Below, one piece after another: positions 25,371 through 35,749 of a DNA stretch of 64,000 nt. The position numbers and the translations under genes are program-made. The stretch spans positions 4,092,001-4,156,000 of the forward strand of contig CP197396.1 in the NCBI GenBank assembly GCA_052161885.1, given 5' to 3'. The notes beneath the pieces are model-generated. The model was not told where the DNA came from. It saw nothing but the letters and a program-made list of their open reading frames with translations, and made no database searches. Position 1 is the first letter of the stretch. Each line of letters opens with the position of its first letter. Source of the stretch: QKTW01 sp052161885. Lineage in GTDB: Bacteria > Bacteroidota > Bacteroidia > Chitinophagales > Chitinophagaceae.

Positions 25371-25402
25371 TAAATGGCGGGCAATATATTGCCCGCCATT
25401 TA
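25371..25402. terminator. Bidirectional intrinsic terminator
   Basis: A perfect 32-nt palindrome with centre GGGCAATATATTGCCC lies between the convergent T9SS cargo and comEC genes. Confidence 0.9.
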
Positions 25403-25405
25403 TGT

Positions 25406-27472
25406 TTAATTACCGAACACATAAGCTCCGTCTGCAGCAGTATAATGTAATACCACATTGTGCCTGCTGCAGCTGTCTTTCCATTGCTGCACATCCCATG
25501 CGGATTGCCCCGAGGATATAACAACGGTTGACGGCTTAAACATCCGATGTATTGAGGTAAAGGCAAGTTTCTTAACCGGGCACATTATAACCAGGATGTC
25601 TACCGGAAATGTCTGTGTAGTATCGTAAGTGTTATTTTTTAGCAGCAGCACTTTCTTATTCTTTATGGTCATAACAGGGATACCGGTGTGTTCCGTTTCT
25701 GAAATGCGGAACCCTGTGTGTGCAACCTGCAATATGTATTTGCTTCTTGTTTTCAGAGCTGTGTCTGTTATAAAAGAAAAAGCTTTCGTTCCTGAAATAA
25801 GTTCAGCGTCATTACTCTTTCCCGCATTGTATACCACAAGTGTTTTGCGGTGAAGCGAATTCCATTCGTCTCTGCAAAAAGAGAACAGCAGCAGGCATCC
25901 ATTTGCCAGCAGGTACGCTACCGCTTTTTTCTTTTTTAACAGCAGCCACACAGCCGCAAATGTAATGATGCCGTATACAAGCAACAGTTCTGCATCAGAT
26001 ACGTATAGTCTGTTCAGAACGGTGGGGCTGAATGACTGGAGGAAAATAACTGCATGATTAAACAAGAGTGTAGTAATGGTGCACACAGCTGCGATACAAT
26101 TTGCGAGCCAGGGAAGCCATGCAAATACTAAAAGCGCCATGCCAGCTATAAGGAGCACGCCTGTGAGCAGGTAAGCAATGATATTGGCCAAAAGAAACAT
26201 TGTCGGAAATGAATGAAAATAATAGATCACCAGAGGAGCCACAAGTATTTCAGCGGCCAGGCTGGCAGCAGATATTTTCCAGAGCTTATCGAGGATTTTG
26301 TTTTTAACCGGAAGCAAACCTGCAATGGGTTTATAGAAAATAATAAGGGAAAGTACCGCAATAAACGACAGCTGGAAGCCCACAGAGAACAGCCACGATG
26401 GCTGGATGAACAGAAGGATAAATGCCGCTGCCGCAAGGGTATTGAATGGATTATTTTCCCGCTGCAGGACCTGCCCTGCTGCTAATAAGGAAAACATAAC
26501 AGCAGCACGTATTGCGGATGGCGGTGCACCGGCCATTAATACGTAGAACCATACCGGCAGTACGGCAAGCACATACTTCAGCACCGTATATTTTTTGTGT
26601 TTCAGCCACCAAAGCAGGCCAGATATAAGGAGAAAGAATACCGCCACGTGCGATCCGGATATGGAGATAATATGAATGATGCCGGTTTGCGAATATGCCT
26701 GCCTCAGATCGTTGTCCAGGTTTGTTTCATCACCAATAAGCATTGCCTGCAGTATGCCGAGTGTGGCAGAATCGCGAATATACCGCGTAAGCTGTTGCTG
26801 GCACCAGTTATGGCATGCCTTCAGCAGCGGAACATGCTGACTTTTGCACAGGACAATAACATCATTGTTCGCCGAAAATTGCTGGAAATAGAAATTGTTT
26901 CGTGCTGCATATTGCGCATAATCCATCTCAAAAGGATTACCCGGGTTCCGGATCGGCTGCATATGATTAGGAATGAGGATGCGGTCGCCTTCCCGTATAT
27001 TAAAAGGTTCGCTGTTTTTGTACACATACAGGAATGCTTTACCGGAGGCGCTACTAATATTGCCATCTTTGTTTATAGCCCGCGCCGCAGCCAATGTAAG
27101 TTTGAATGTTTTTTCTTTTTCAAGCGGAGGTGCTGCGACAGTTGCCTCCCATGCATCTGTCCTTGCTATGGAGAACCCCATCCAATCCTTCCCGGTTCGT
27201 GCGTCCCTGGAAGAGCTTACTGACATCGCCAGCAAAAACAATGCAATAAACAGCAGGGCGTCTGCTATCTGCCGGTAGGTTTTCTGTTTAACAAGATGTA
27301 TGGTAAAAGCAGGCAATACTGCAATGCATACCGCAATTGTCCACCAGACCGGCGCTACAGTGTAAGGGTGGAAATAATCATAGCATATGATGCCAGCTGT
27401 GAATGGCAGCAATATTCTGAAAAAAGGTGCACGCTCCCAGAAACGGGATTGTATCCGTGATGTGTTGTTCAA
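25406..27472 (-). CDS. comEC: ComEC/Rec2-family DNA-uptake membrane protein
   Basis: The 688-aa polytopic protein carries the Competence domain at about residues 225-500, including the family signature IIHIISISGSHVAVF, GAPPSAIRAAVMFSL and NPFNTLAAAAFILL. An N-terminal DUF4131-like part contains an OB-type segment. ComEC forms the inner-membrane channel for single-stranded DNA during natural transformation. The C-terminal part (about 530-688) is in the place of the metallo-beta-lactamase-like domain but lacks the HxHxDH motif, as in several Bacteroidota homologues. It starts 51 nt after the TPR gene and is probably co-transcribed with it. Confidence 0.93.
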   Translation of the reverse strand: MNNTSRIQSRFWERAPFFRILLPFTAGIICYDYFHPYTVAPVWWTIAVCIAVLPAFTIHLVKQKTYRQIADALLFIALFLLAMSVSSSRDARTGKDWMGFSIARTDAWEATVAAPPLEKEKTFKLTLAAARAINKDGNISSASGKAFLYVYKNSEPFNIREGDRILIPNHMQPIRNPGNPFEMDYAQYAARNNFYFQQFSANNDVIVLCKSQHVPLLKACHNWCQQQLTRYIRDSATLGILQAMLIGDETNLDNDLRQAYSQTGIIHIISISGSHVAVFFLLISGLLWWLKHKKYTVLKYVLAVLPVWFYVLMAGAPPSAIRAAVMFSLLAAGQVLQRENNPFNTLAAAAFILLFIQPSWLFSVGFQLSFIAVLSLIIFYKPIAGLLPVKNKILDKLWKISAASLAAEILVAPLVIYYFHSFPTMFLLANIIAYLLTGVLLIAGMALLVFAWLPWLANCIAAVCTITTLLFNHAVIFLQSFSPTVLNRLYVSDAELLLVYGIITFAAVWLLLKKKKAVAYLLANGCLLLFSFCRDEWNSLHRKTLVVYNAGKSNDAELISGTKAFSFITDTALKTRSKYILQVAHTGFRISETEHTGIPVMTIKNKKVLLLKNNTYDTTQTFPVDILVIMCPVKKLAFTSIHRMFKPSTVVISSGQSAWDVQQWKDSCSRHNVVLHYTAADGAYVFGN

Positions 27473-27523
27473 AGCATAGAGGTTTGGTTAGTAGCTCTCT
27501 ATGCACAAACATCAGGCCATTTT

Positions 27524-29362
27524 TTATGGATTTTGTCCCATAGCCTGTAATTCCCTGCGGGCCGACTGTACAAATGTGCTCCCGGGATAATCGATAATCA
27601 GCTTTTCGTAAAAGGTTTTGGCCAAAGCCGGCTGATGCAGTTTTTTAGCATAGATCTCTGCAGTGTTAAATACAGCATCATCACCTAGTACATCCTGCCC
27701 GTATTTTACATACACATCTTTGAGGTAATCGAGTGCCTTTGTATAGTCTCCGTGTTTCTCTGCAATTTTTGCATGCAGCATCAGTATATCATCTTTAAGC
27801 GGATGGTCAGGGAATGCTTTTGAAATGCTATCCAGCAATGCTTCTGCTTCTGTGTCTTTATTCTGAAACAGCAGCAGATCGGCATAGGCATATCTTTTTA
27901 ATGGTACCAGGTTGCTATCCGGAGGAATGTTCTCGGTGATCAAAACGGAAAGATAGAGTGCGTCATTAGCAATAAGCTCCGAAGTAGATGCTTTTAATAC
28001 GGAAAGCTGTCCCTGCGCCCATTCGAAATCGCCGCGGTAATAAGCAAGTTTTGCATTGCGGAAACGTGCTTCCTCGCCGAGTGCATCTTCCCGGAACGCT
28101 TTGTCTACCTGGCTATAGGTGAGAGAAGCATCCCATACGCGGCCGTCAAGTATGTAATAATCGCCAAGCTGCAACTTGCACTGGCCCACAAAATCTTTGC
28201 GTGCATTGGGCTGACCAATGCCATTGGTCAGCAGTGCAATGCCTTTTTTAGGGTCGTCGCCGTATTGCGCGGCGAGCATCGCGTAATTCCGTACGGTTTC
28301 TGTTGTGTAGTACTGGGGGAAATCCTGCAGAAAGGCTTCATAATCTTTTTCCAGTTGCTGCACATCTTCAGGTTTTGCTTTGGGAACGTCCTGTAACTGT
28401 TGCAGGCGTACATCCAGCAGTGTCCCGCGGGCTACAGCAAACAATGGCTGGTCTTTACCTTTGTCGATAATAGCTTTCAGTGCTTTTTCTGCCACTTCAT
28501 ACTGCGACTGCTTCAGTGCATCGCCGGCAAAATTGAGCAGGCGCTGGCCGGTTTCCTTATTGCGCTCATCAATAGCTTCAATCTGTATCAGCGCTCCGTC
28601 CCAGTCGCCCTTTTGTGTAAAAAGCCAGGTAAGCAGTTCTGCATAATACGTATTATCCGGTTGGGCATTGATCCGTTTTACCAATGCTTTTTGAGCCATT
28701 ACTTGTTTTTGTGCATCGCTGCCGAGGAGTTCCAGCAGGGTGGATTTTACATCTTCTATTCCTCCCATTTGTGCCGGTGCGGCATTCAGCAACGCATTGA
28801 TCGCTTTGTCCATGTCACCGGCTTTGGCATACAGACGTGCCAGCTGGTTGCCGTAGACAAATGGATTATGCAGCAGGTCCTGCGCCCGTTCAAATGTGCG
28901 GATGGTATACTTGTCTCCCTCTATGCCCGAAAAAGCAGTGGCCATCTGCGTGGTAAGCAAGTCGTCGCCATTGAGGTACTGGATAGCTTTCTCGTATTGT
29001 TCTTCAGCCTTTTTTTCTTTGCCTGAAGCATCGTATACGCGGCCGAGGTCTATGAAGAGCAGCGGGTTCATCTGGTGAATGCGCTGCTGGTCCTGAACGA
29101 TGTGTTCTGCTTCTTTATAATTTTTGGTGGCAAGAAGTGTTCCCAGGTAATTGCTGTATACATCCGCATCGCCGGGCGTCTGGTCATATAGTTTCCGGAA
29201 AAGCTCCAGTGCTTTATCATAGTTTTTTGTGTCAGCATACATCTTGGCTTGCTGCAGCGGGTCCGACTGGGCCAGGGCAGTGTTTCCGGGCATAAAAAAA
29301 ACAGACAGGAACAATATGCAGAGGAACAGGGATTTTTGTTTCACGATATCTTTTGGCATCAT
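27524..29362 (-). CDS. Periplasmic tetratricopeptide-repeat protein
   Basis: The 612-aa protein has a signal peptide (cleavage near TALAQ at about residue 32) followed by TPR units over most of its length, for example AKMYADTKNYDKALELFRKLYDQTPGDADVYSNYL near residues 38-75, LGRVYDASGKEKKAEEQYEKAIQYL, and a C-terminal block (AEIYAKKLHQPALAKTFYEKLIIDYPGSTFVQSARREL) like those of YbgF and BamD. It is probably an assembly scaffold in the periplasm. No catalytic motif was found. It precedes comEC on the same strand, but a shared process is not implied. Confidence 0.88.
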   Translation of the reverse strand: MMPKDIVKQKSLFLCILFLSVFFMPGNTALAQSDPLQQAKMYADTKNYDKALELFRKLYDQTPGDADVYSNYLGTLLATKNYKEAEHIVQDQQRIHQMNPLLFIDLGRVYDASGKEKKAEEQYEKAIQYLNGDDLLTTQMATAFSGIEGDKYTIRTFERAQDLLHNPFVYGNQLARLYAKAGDMDKAINALLNAAPAQMGGIEDVKSTLLELLGSDAQKQVMAQKALVKRINAQPDNTYYAELLTWLFTQKGDWDGALIQIEAIDERNKETGQRLLNFAGDALKQSQYEVAEKALKAIIDKGKDQPLFAVARGTLLDVRLQQLQDVPKAKPEDVQQLEKDYEAFLQDFPQYYTTETVRNYAMLAAQYGDDPKKGIALLTNGIGQPNARKDFVGQCKLQLGDYYILDGRVWDASLTYSQVDKAFREDALGEEARFRNAKLAYYRGDFEWAQGQLSVLKASTSELIANDALYLSVLITENIPPDSNLVPLKRYAYADLLLFQNKDTEAEALLDSISKAFPDHPLKDDILMLHAKIAEKHGDYTKALDYLKDVYVKYGQDVLGDDAVFNTAEIYAKKLHQPALAKTFYEKLIIDYPGSTFVQSARRELQAMGQNP

Positions 29363-29576
29363 TACGCTTAAAATTAATGTTTTTCACTGCATAAAGCCGG
29401 TTTCGCCGGAATTTTAAGGTATTGAAAACGTTTCCCGCAGGAAGGATTGTAGTGCAGGCAATCTCTTCAAAAGATAAGAACTCGTATAAGTGGGTTGAGA
29501 TTTAAGTGCACATCAGTTTGATATAATTAACAAAGCGCTATATGTCCTTTTTGTAAATTCGCGCCACCGGAAAATT

Positions 29577-32063
29577 ATGACCGGCAATAATTTCTATAAA
29601 ACGATGTTTGCCACATTTATACAGCTATATCCCTTTTCTGCAGCCAGGCATATCATGGCTTTTATGTTCAGCTTCCTGGTGTTGTCTTTTTTCCTGCCGG
29701 AGATAGCAATGGCGCAGAAAGCAGGAATTCCAGTAACAGTTCATATAGCAGGCCGCAATGGCAAACCGCTGGAAAATGCAGTATTGGACCAGGAGATTCC
29801 TGCCGGACATAAAACGATCAATGCAGCAAAAACAGATAAAGATGGTAATGTGCTGCTGCAGCTTCAGATGGGTACTTCATACACTGTTGAAATATCGGCA
29901 AAAGATTTTGCGCCATTGATGGTGCAGCTGAAAGCCGACAGTGCCGGGCAGGTATTTCGTTACACACTGGATGTAGCCCAGTCGCTGCAGGGAGCTACAG
30001 TAACAGCCCGGAAACTGTTGATGCGGCAGGAAGACGACAAGACAATCGTTGACCCGGAACCACTTGCTGTCAGCTCTTCCAGTGGTTATGAAGTACTGGA
30101 AAAAACACCCGGTATAGTAGCCGACCAGGATGGCAATTTCTATTTGTCTGCAACGAATACAGCTACTATCTACATAAACGGCCGGGAGCTGAAAATGAGC
30201 AATACAGATATTGCTTCTATGCTGAAAAGCCTGCCGCCAAATGCCATAGAGCGTATTGAAATATTGCGTACACCTTCGGCAAAGTATGATGCATCTGGTG
30301 CCGGTGGTATTATCAATATTGTATTGAAGAAAGGTGTAAAGCTGGGTATATCCGGTAGTGTAAATGCAGGTGTGCAGCAGGGCGTTTATGGCAACCAGTA
30401 CGGTGGAGTGAGCCTTAACTATAACGACGGTGACAAATCGGCCTACCTCAATCTTAACTACGCCCAACGCCGGAGCATGGAGCATGTAGATGCTTACCGT
30501 ACAATAACGCCGGATACATCACTTGATCAGAGTTCGGCGTCTGTATATAACAGTCATAATATCTATCTCGGATACGGAGCCGGCAAAACAGCAGGAAAAT
30601 GGACACACAGCTATGACGGGCGTATAAGCGGAACGTACAATAATAACAGAACAGACAATGGCTCCGTGTTTCTTGATACACTGGGGACGTCATTTTCGGC
30701 CAGCAATACGCATACTGATAATGATGGACGTTCGTGGAATATTGACCAGAGCCTGGATACGAAATACAAAATAGATACAACAGGTTCTGAATGGACTGCC
30801 AGCGTTAATTGGAACGGAAATTTCGGACACAGTACGCAGGACATTTACCTGCGGCAGTTGCAGGGTATGGCCAGTGAACTTTCTGATCATGGAGACATCA
30901 GCAATACCAAACATTATATAGCAGCACAAACCGATCTGAAGTATAAATATCGATATCATCTGACGTTTGAAACTGGTTTTAAATCATCGGCTACTTTCTA
31001 CCATTTCAACTCTGACTTTACGGCCAGCTATAATAATCAGCTCTATGTCGATACAATCCGCACTGCTACCTACAGGTATCACGAAAACATAAATGCCGCC
31101 TATTTCCAGGTTGCAAAAAGTATTAATGACCTGATCATTAAACCCGGTCTGCGTTTAGAGAATACAAACATGGTAGGACACCAGGAACGCCCCGGTATTT
31201 CCGACTTCAGTATTCACCGTACGGACCTCTTCCCTTATTTGTATGTCAGTAAAAATCTGTTCAAAATGTTTTCGCTGGACTTCAGGGGATTTCTTATATA
31301 CCGCCGCACCATTACACGGCCAACGTACGACTATCTGAATCCTTTCCGTACCTTCCTGGACCCATACCTCTATCAGACCGGTAACCCGTCGCTGCGGCCG
31401 CAGTTTACCAATAATTATGAGTTCAATGTAAGTGTGAATGAGTTTCCTGTGTTTGCAGTTGGCTATAACGATATGAAAGATATTTTTGCCCAGGTTACTT
31501 ACCAGGACGACGCCGATAAAAGCATCGCGTACCGGACCTATGATAATCTTGGCAGGAACAGGGAATTTTATCTGCGTGGCGTTGCCGGTATTCCTCCCGG
31601 CGGTAAATATTTTTTTATAGTAGGCGGGGAGTACAGTGTCAGCAATTACGATGGCTATTACAGCGGCGCACCGTTAAATTATAAACGCGAGATGTGGACA
31701 TTTTATACATACCATAATCTGAAAGTCACCAAGACTACCAACTTTACGTTAAATGGCTACATGCGGTTGCATGGACTGGCGCAGTTTTATGAACTGGAAC
31801 CCCTGGGAACGCTTAATGCAAGCCTTTCACAGTTTTTTTGCCAGAAAAAAATACAGCTTACAGTAAGCATACAAGACATGTTTTACACCAACAGGTATAA
31901 TTATTCCATCGATCAGGGGGGAATAGAAGCAACGGGCCAGCGTTATAATGATTCCCGGCGTTTTGGCATTAACCTGCGTTATAATTTCGGTATCCGGAAG
32001 AAGGAAGAAAATAATAATTTCATGGATCAGGGTAAACCTGAAAAAAGTGAAGGAGGAGAGTAA
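29577..32063 (+). CDS. TonB-receptor-like outer-membrane beta-barrel protein
   Basis: The 828-aa protein has a signal peptide (cleavage after MAQ near residue 47; a Met at residue 27 would give a more typical length). A carboxypeptidase-regulatory-like sandwich follows (about 50-135), then a plug domain (about 140-250: VLEKTPGIVADQDGNFYLS, TATIYINGRELKMS, IERIEILRTPSAKYDASGAGGIINIVLKK). The rest is a 22-strand-type barrel of the outer membrane beta-barrel family (CirA/FecA-related) ending in FGINLRYNFG. Such proteins take up ligands with TonB or act as receptors. No SusD partner or regulator is adjacent, so the ligand is unknown. Confidence 0.9.
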   Translation: MTGNNFYKTMFATFIQLYPFSAARHIMAFMFSFLVLSFFLPEIAMAQKAGIPVTVHIAGRNGKPLENAVLDQEIPAGHKTINAAKTDKDGNVLLQLQMGTSYTVEISAKDFAPLMVQLKADSAGQVFRYTLDVAQSLQGATVTARKLLMRQEDDKTIVDPEPLAVSSSSGYEVLEKTPGIVADQDGNFYLSATNTATIYINGRELKMSNTDIASMLKSLPPNAIERIEILRTPSAKYDASGAGGIINIVLKKGVKLGISGSVNAGVQQGVYGNQYGGVSLNYNDGDKSAYLNLNYAQRRSMEHVDAYRTITPDTSLDQSSASVYNSHNIYLGYGAGKTAGKWTHSYDGRISGTYNNNRTDNGSVFLDTLGTSFSASNTHTDNDGRSWNIDQSLDTKYKIDTTGSEWTASVNWNGNFGHSTQDIYLRQLQGMASELSDHGDISNTKHYIAAQTDLKYKYRYHLTFETGFKSSATFYHFNSDFTASYNNQLYVDTIRTATYRYHENINAAYFQVAKSINDLIIKPGLRLENTNMVGHQERPGISDFSIHRTDLFPYLYVSKNLFKMFSLDFRGFLIYRRTITRPTYDYLNPFRTFLDPYLYQTGNPSLRPQFTNNYEFNVSVNEFPVFAVGYNDMKDIFAQVTYQDDADKSIAYRTYDNLGRNREFYLRGVAGIPPGGKYFFIVGGEYSVSNYDGYYSGAPLNYKREMWTFYTYHNLKVTKTTNFTLNGYMRLHGLAQFYELEPLGTLNASLSQFFCQKKIQLTVSIQDMFYTNRYNYSIDQGGIEATGQRYNDSRRFGINLRYNFGIRKKEENNNFMDQGKPEKSEGGE

Positions 32064-32067
32064 TTTC

Positions 32068-32176
32068 TTTAAACGCAAAGAGCGCTGAGGTAACGCGGAG
32101 AGGCGCTAAGAAACATTTGTAACCATTATGTTCTCTGCGTTTCTTAGCATACTCCTGGCGCTCTTTGCGGTTAAAA
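32068..32176. repeat. Imperfect intergenic palindrome (CGCAAAGAGCGC family)
   Basis: The left arm CGCAAAGAGCGC ... GCTAAGAAA pairs with TTTCTTAGC ... GCGCTCTTTGCG, forming a long hairpin of about 108 nt between convergent genes. Such elements are common in this phylum. Confidence 0.75.
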
Positions 32177-32183
32177 ATAGAGT

Positions 32184-34604
32184 TTAATTCCTCAATGGTT
32201 TGCCGGTCTGCAGGATGCTTTGCAGACGCTCCAGTGTTTTGCGCTGGCCGCAAAGGCTCAGGAAGGCTTCGCGCTCCAGGTCCAGCAGGTATTGCTCGCT
32301 GACGATGGTTGGCTGTGTAAGATCGCCGCCGCACATTACATAAGCCAGTTTTTCTGCTATAAATTTATCGTAGTCCGAGATATAGTTGGCGCGCCACATA
32401 GCATGCGTACCTGTGAGTAAGCCGCCGAGGCCGCCACGTCCCTGCACTTTTATATCGTTGCGTGGAACTGGCTGTGTATAGCCTTCTTCATGCATTGCAA
32501 GTACACGGCGTTTCGCATCAGCAATACGGCGGTCCGGGTTGATGGACACGTGGTCGTAACCTTTGCGCAGCACAAAATTATCAAACGCTTCGTGTGCCGA
32601 TGTGGATACTTTTGCGGTACCTACGTTGATATATAACTGCTGCAGATAATTTACCTCTATGTCTTCCTTTATGTTACGGTCTGATGCACGCAGCGCCATT
32701 TCCTTAGTTCCGCCACCACCGGGAATCAAGCCTACACCTACTTCTACAAGGCCTATATAACTTTCTGCTGCAGCTTGCACGGCATCTGCATGCAGGCACA
32801 TCTCGCAGCCACCGCCAAGCGTAAGCCCGTGCGGAGCTACTACCACTGGTATGCTGCTGTAGCGCAGGCGTCCTGTTGTAGCCTGGAACTGGCGAACTGC
32901 AAAATCCAGCTCGTCGTATTCCTGTTCTGCGGCAAACATAAAGATGAGGCCCACGTTGGCTCCAGCACTGAAGTTGGCGCCGCTGTTGGCAATTACTAAT
33001 CCTTTGTAGTTTTCTTCTGCCAGCGCTACTGCTTTATTCACACCTTCGAGCACTTCGCCGCCAATGCTGTTCATTTTGGTGCTCCAGCTTATGGCCAATA
33101 CATCATCTCCGATGTCATAAACTTTGCAGGCGCTGTTCTTCCACACCACTTTTTCATCGAGGTGCTCCAGTATAATAAACGAACCTGTGCCCGGAATAGC
33201 TTTATATGATTGCGACGGAATGTCGTAATATTTACGCTGGCCGTTTTCCGTTTTATAGAATGTTGTAAAACCTTTGTCCAGCATCTGCTGAACCCATGGG
33301 GCAGCTTCGATGCCGGCGGCTTTCATATTATCCAGTACTTTGGCTACGCCCAGTGCATCCCAGCTTTCGAATGCTCCAATCTCCCAGCCAAAACCGGCTT
33401 TCAGGCCATCATCTATTTTATATAATTCATCGGAAATTTCAGGAATACGGTGTGATACGTAGGCAAACAGCAGGTGGTGGAATTGGCGGTAAAACTCACC
33501 GGCCTTGTCTTGTCCGGCGTATAATATTTTCAGGCGTTGTTTCAGATCGTCAACAGGCTTTGCTGTTTCCAGCGTGGCAAATTTCGATTTCTGTTTTGGC
33601 CCGTATTCCATCGTCTGCAGGTTCAGCGTCAGGATGTCCGATTTGCCTTTGTCGTCTTTTACTTTTTTGTAAAAGCCCTGCCCCGTTTTATCGCCCAGCC
33701 ATTTATTGGCTACCATCTGCTCCAGGAATGGCGGCAGTTTGAAAAGACTGATAGCCTCATCATCGGGCACATTATCTACAAGGCCCTTTGCAACGTGTAC
33801 CAATGTGTCCAGTCCTACCACATCGCCGGTGCGGAAGGTGGCAGATTTAGGACGACCCATTACCGGGCCGGTGAGTGTATCTATCTCATCTACATTCAAA
33901 CCTAATTCCTGCATAGCATGAAACACCGCCATAAAACCAAAAACGCCTACACGGTTGGCGATAAAAGCTGGTGTGTCCTTGCAGAGCACGGTTGTTTTAC
34001 CCAGGAAACGGTCGCCGTAATCCATGAGGAAGCTGATGACTTCCGGTTTGGTATCGGGTGCCGGTATGATCTCGAGCAATCGCAAATAGCGTGGCGGGTT
34101 GAAGAAGTGCGTACCGCAGAAATGCTGCTGAAAATCTTCACTGCGGCCTTCGCTCATCAAGTGTATGGGAATGCCGGAGGTATTGGATGTAATCAGCGTT
34201 CCGGGTTTGCGGTATTTCTCAATCTGCTCAAATACTTTTTGTTTAATGCCCAGGTTTTCCACCACTACTTCTATGATCCAGTCTACACCGGCGATCAGGT
34301 GCAGATCATCTTCTGTATTGCCGAGTGTGATGTGTGCGGCGGCTTCTTTGGTATAGAGTGCTGCGGGTTTACTTTTCAGCGTGGCCGCCCATGCATCGTT
34401 CACAATACGGTTGCGCACGTTTTTATTGTCCAGTGTCAGTCCTTTTGCCTTTTCCGCATCGCTGGGCTCTTTGGGTACAATGTCCAGCAGCAATACCTGC
34501 ACGCCGATACCTGCAAAATGTGCTGCGATCCGTGATCCCATCACGCCCGATCCTACTACCGCCACTTTACGTATAGCCCGATTCATAGAATTGTTTTTAG
34601 ACAC
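32184..34604 (-). CDS. FadN-type 3-hydroxyacyl-CoA dehydrogenase/enoyl-CoA hydratase
   Basis: The 806-aa bifunctional enzyme carries out two steps of fatty-acid beta-oxidation. The N-terminal dehydrogenase has the NAD-binding GSGVMG (residues 18-23) and the HFFNPP segment of the catalytic His. A second dehydrogenase C-domain follows (about 210-430). The C-terminal crotonase part (about 470-700) has the oxyanion-hole segments FSAGANV and GGGCEM and the acidic EVGVGLIPGGGGTKE. The order dehydrogenase-then-hydratase is that of FadN, the reverse of FadB/FadJ. A thiolase gene usually adjoins fadN, but none is here. Start at 34604; an ATG six codons later is equally possible. Confidence 0.93.
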   Translation of the reverse strand: MSKNNSMNRAIRKVAVVGSGVMGSRIAAHFAGIGVQVLLLDIVPKEPSDAEKAKGLTLDNKNVRNRIVNDAWAATLKSKPAALYTKEAAAHITLGNTEDDLHLIAGVDWIIEVVVENLGIKQKVFEQIEKYRKPGTLITSNTSGIPIHLMSEGRSEDFQQHFCGTHFFNPPRYLRLLEIIPAPDTKPEVISFLMDYGDRFLGKTTVLCKDTPAFIANRVGVFGFMAVFHAMQELGLNVDEIDTLTGPVMGRPKSATFRTGDVVGLDTLVHVAKGLVDNVPDDEAISLFKLPPFLEQMVANKWLGDKTGQGFYKKVKDDKGKSDILTLNLQTMEYGPKQKSKFATLETAKPVDDLKQRLKILYAGQDKAGEFYRQFHHLLFAYVSHRIPEISDELYKIDDGLKAGFGWEIGAFESWDALGVAKVLDNMKAAGIEAAPWVQQMLDKGFTTFYKTENGQRKYYDIPSQSYKAIPGTGSFIILEHLDEKVVWKNSACKVYDIGDDVLAISWSTKMNSIGGEVLEGVNKAVALAEENYKGLVIANSGANFSAGANVGLIFMFAAEQEYDELDFAVRQFQATTGRLRYSSIPVVVAPHGLTLGGGCEMCLHADAVQAAAESYIGLVEVGVGLIPGGGGTKEMALRASDRNIKEDIEVNYLQQLYINVGTAKVSTSAHEAFDNFVLRKGYDHVSINPDRRIADAKRRVLAMHEEGYTQPVPRNDIKVQGRGGLGGLLTGTHAMWRANYISDYDKFIAEKLAYVMCGGDLTQPTIVSEQYLLDLEREAFLSLCGQRKTLERLQSILQTGKPLRN

Positions 34605-34670
34605 ACAATTTAATTAAAAATGAAGCAGCAACCGAGTGTATACACATAATTAATAATGATACACATGCAT

Positions 34671-34699
34671 AAAAAAAGGTCGGCCATCTCAGGCCAACC
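34671..34699 (-). terminator. Intrinsic terminator of the OmpA lipoprotein gene
   Basis: On the minus strand GGTTGGCC pairs with GGCCGACC (one mismatch) and is followed by T7. Confidence 0.8.
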
Positions 34700-34727
34700 C
34701 TCTTCATGTAAGGATTCGGGGCTGTTG

Positions 34728-35519
34728 CTACTTTGCACCCTGTCCTCGTATTAAATCCATCAGTTCGTCAAGTTTCGGCTCCAGTATGATCTCTGTACGG
34801 CGGTTTTTGGCGCGTCCTTCCGGGGTAGAGTTGGTTTCTACCGGTGAATATTCGCTGCGGCCGCTGGAGGTAATGCGTGCAGGATATACTTTGTAATCGT
34901 TGATGAGTATGCGTGCTATGGCCGTACTGCGTGCTACGCTCAGTGCCCAGTTGTCCTGGAAGCGTTTGGTAATGGGAATAGAGTCGGTATGTCCTTCTAC
35001 ATTTACATTGATGTCAGGATTCTGGTTAAGCACCTGGGCAAGAGTAGAAAGTGCCATTTTACCCCCTGTATTTACTTCTGCGCTGCCAGACGGAAAAAGC
35101 AGGCTCTCCTGCATGCTCACATATACTTTCCCGTTTTTCATAGACACAGTAAGCTGATCGGAGTTGAAGTTGACAAGCGCATCGGCTATTTTCTTGCGTA
35201 ATGCTTCTGTATTTTTCTGCTGCTGGTCTATGAGTGCCTGAAGCTGTTCCAGCCGCTGTTTCTGGCGGGCTACTTCTTCTTTGCTCATGTTCAGCTGGTT
35301 GGAGGTAAACTCATTGGTCGCTTCCATCTTGCTGACGCGACCTTCCAGCTCCTGGTTTTGCCCCTGCAGCTGCTGTACCTGGTTATATAAGTCCATGCTG
35401 TCGCGGTGCAGGCGCGAGATGCGGTCCTGGGCGGAAAGATATTTTTTCTTGGCTACGCAGGAGGAAAGTAACCCGGCCGAGAACAGCAGGACGGCTATAA
35501 GTTGAAGAGTACGTTTCAT
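34728..35519 (-). CDS. OmpA-family lipoprotein with coiled coil
   Basis: The 263-aa protein starts MKRTLQLIAVLLFSAGLLSSC, a lipoprotein signal with lipobox Cys at residue 21. A long coiled coil follows (about 30-115, rich in Gln/Glu/Leu/Lys). The C-terminal OmpA/MotB domain (about 130-250) shows VNVEGHTDSIPI, NWALSVARSTAIARIL and EGRAKNRRTEIIL, which bind the meso-diaminopimelate of peptidoglycan. The protein likely tethers the outer membrane to the cell wall. Start at 35519 is preferred to 35561, which would precede the signal by 14 residues. Single-gene transcript with terminator. Confidence 0.93.
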   Translation of the reverse strand: MKRTLQLIAVLLFSAGLLSSCVAKKKYLSAQDRISRLHRDSMDLYNQVQQLQGQNQELEGRVSKMEATNEFTSNQLNMSKEEVARQKQRLEQLQALIDQQQKNTEALRKKIADALVNFNSDQLTVSMKNGKVYVSMQESLLFPSGSAEVNTGGKMALSTLAQVLNQNPDINVNVEGHTDSIPITKRFQDNWALSVARSTAIARILINDYKVYPARITSSGRSEYSPVETNSTPEGRAKNRRTEIILEPKLDELMDLIRGQGAK

Positions 35520-35610
35520 AAATGAACAGTATTTTTTACGATAGTGTAAAAATAGTGCCATAGCGCATATGATTGCGGTAGCGGGAGATTATTTATTTGA
35601 AAATAAGCTT

Positions 35611-35645
35611 ATTAGCAAATTAGCTGATGTGCTGATCATTTGATA
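35611..35645. repeat. Degenerate 7-nt tandem repeat (TAGCTGA family)
   Basis: Five units in 7-nt register, close to AATTAGC/TGATGTG, related to the arrays at 9445, 37025 and 37102. Confidence 0.65.
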
Positions 35646-35683
35646 TGTCGGGCAGTGTATTAATTAATTTGAAGTGAAGTTTT

Positions 35684-35739
35684 AATTCGCCATTGAATAT
35701 TAATTACTTATCATTCGCCAATCACAATTGACTATTCAC
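35684..35739. repeat. Degenerate 7-nt tandem repeat (CATTCGC/AATTGAC family)
   Basis: Eight consecutive heptamers end in -GC, -AA, -AT, -AC and share an A/T-rich frame (for example CATTCGC, CAATCAC, AATTGAC, TATTCAC). The array stops 10 nt before the rpsF -33 element. Confidence 0.7.
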
Positions 35740-35749
35740 TCCTGAATTA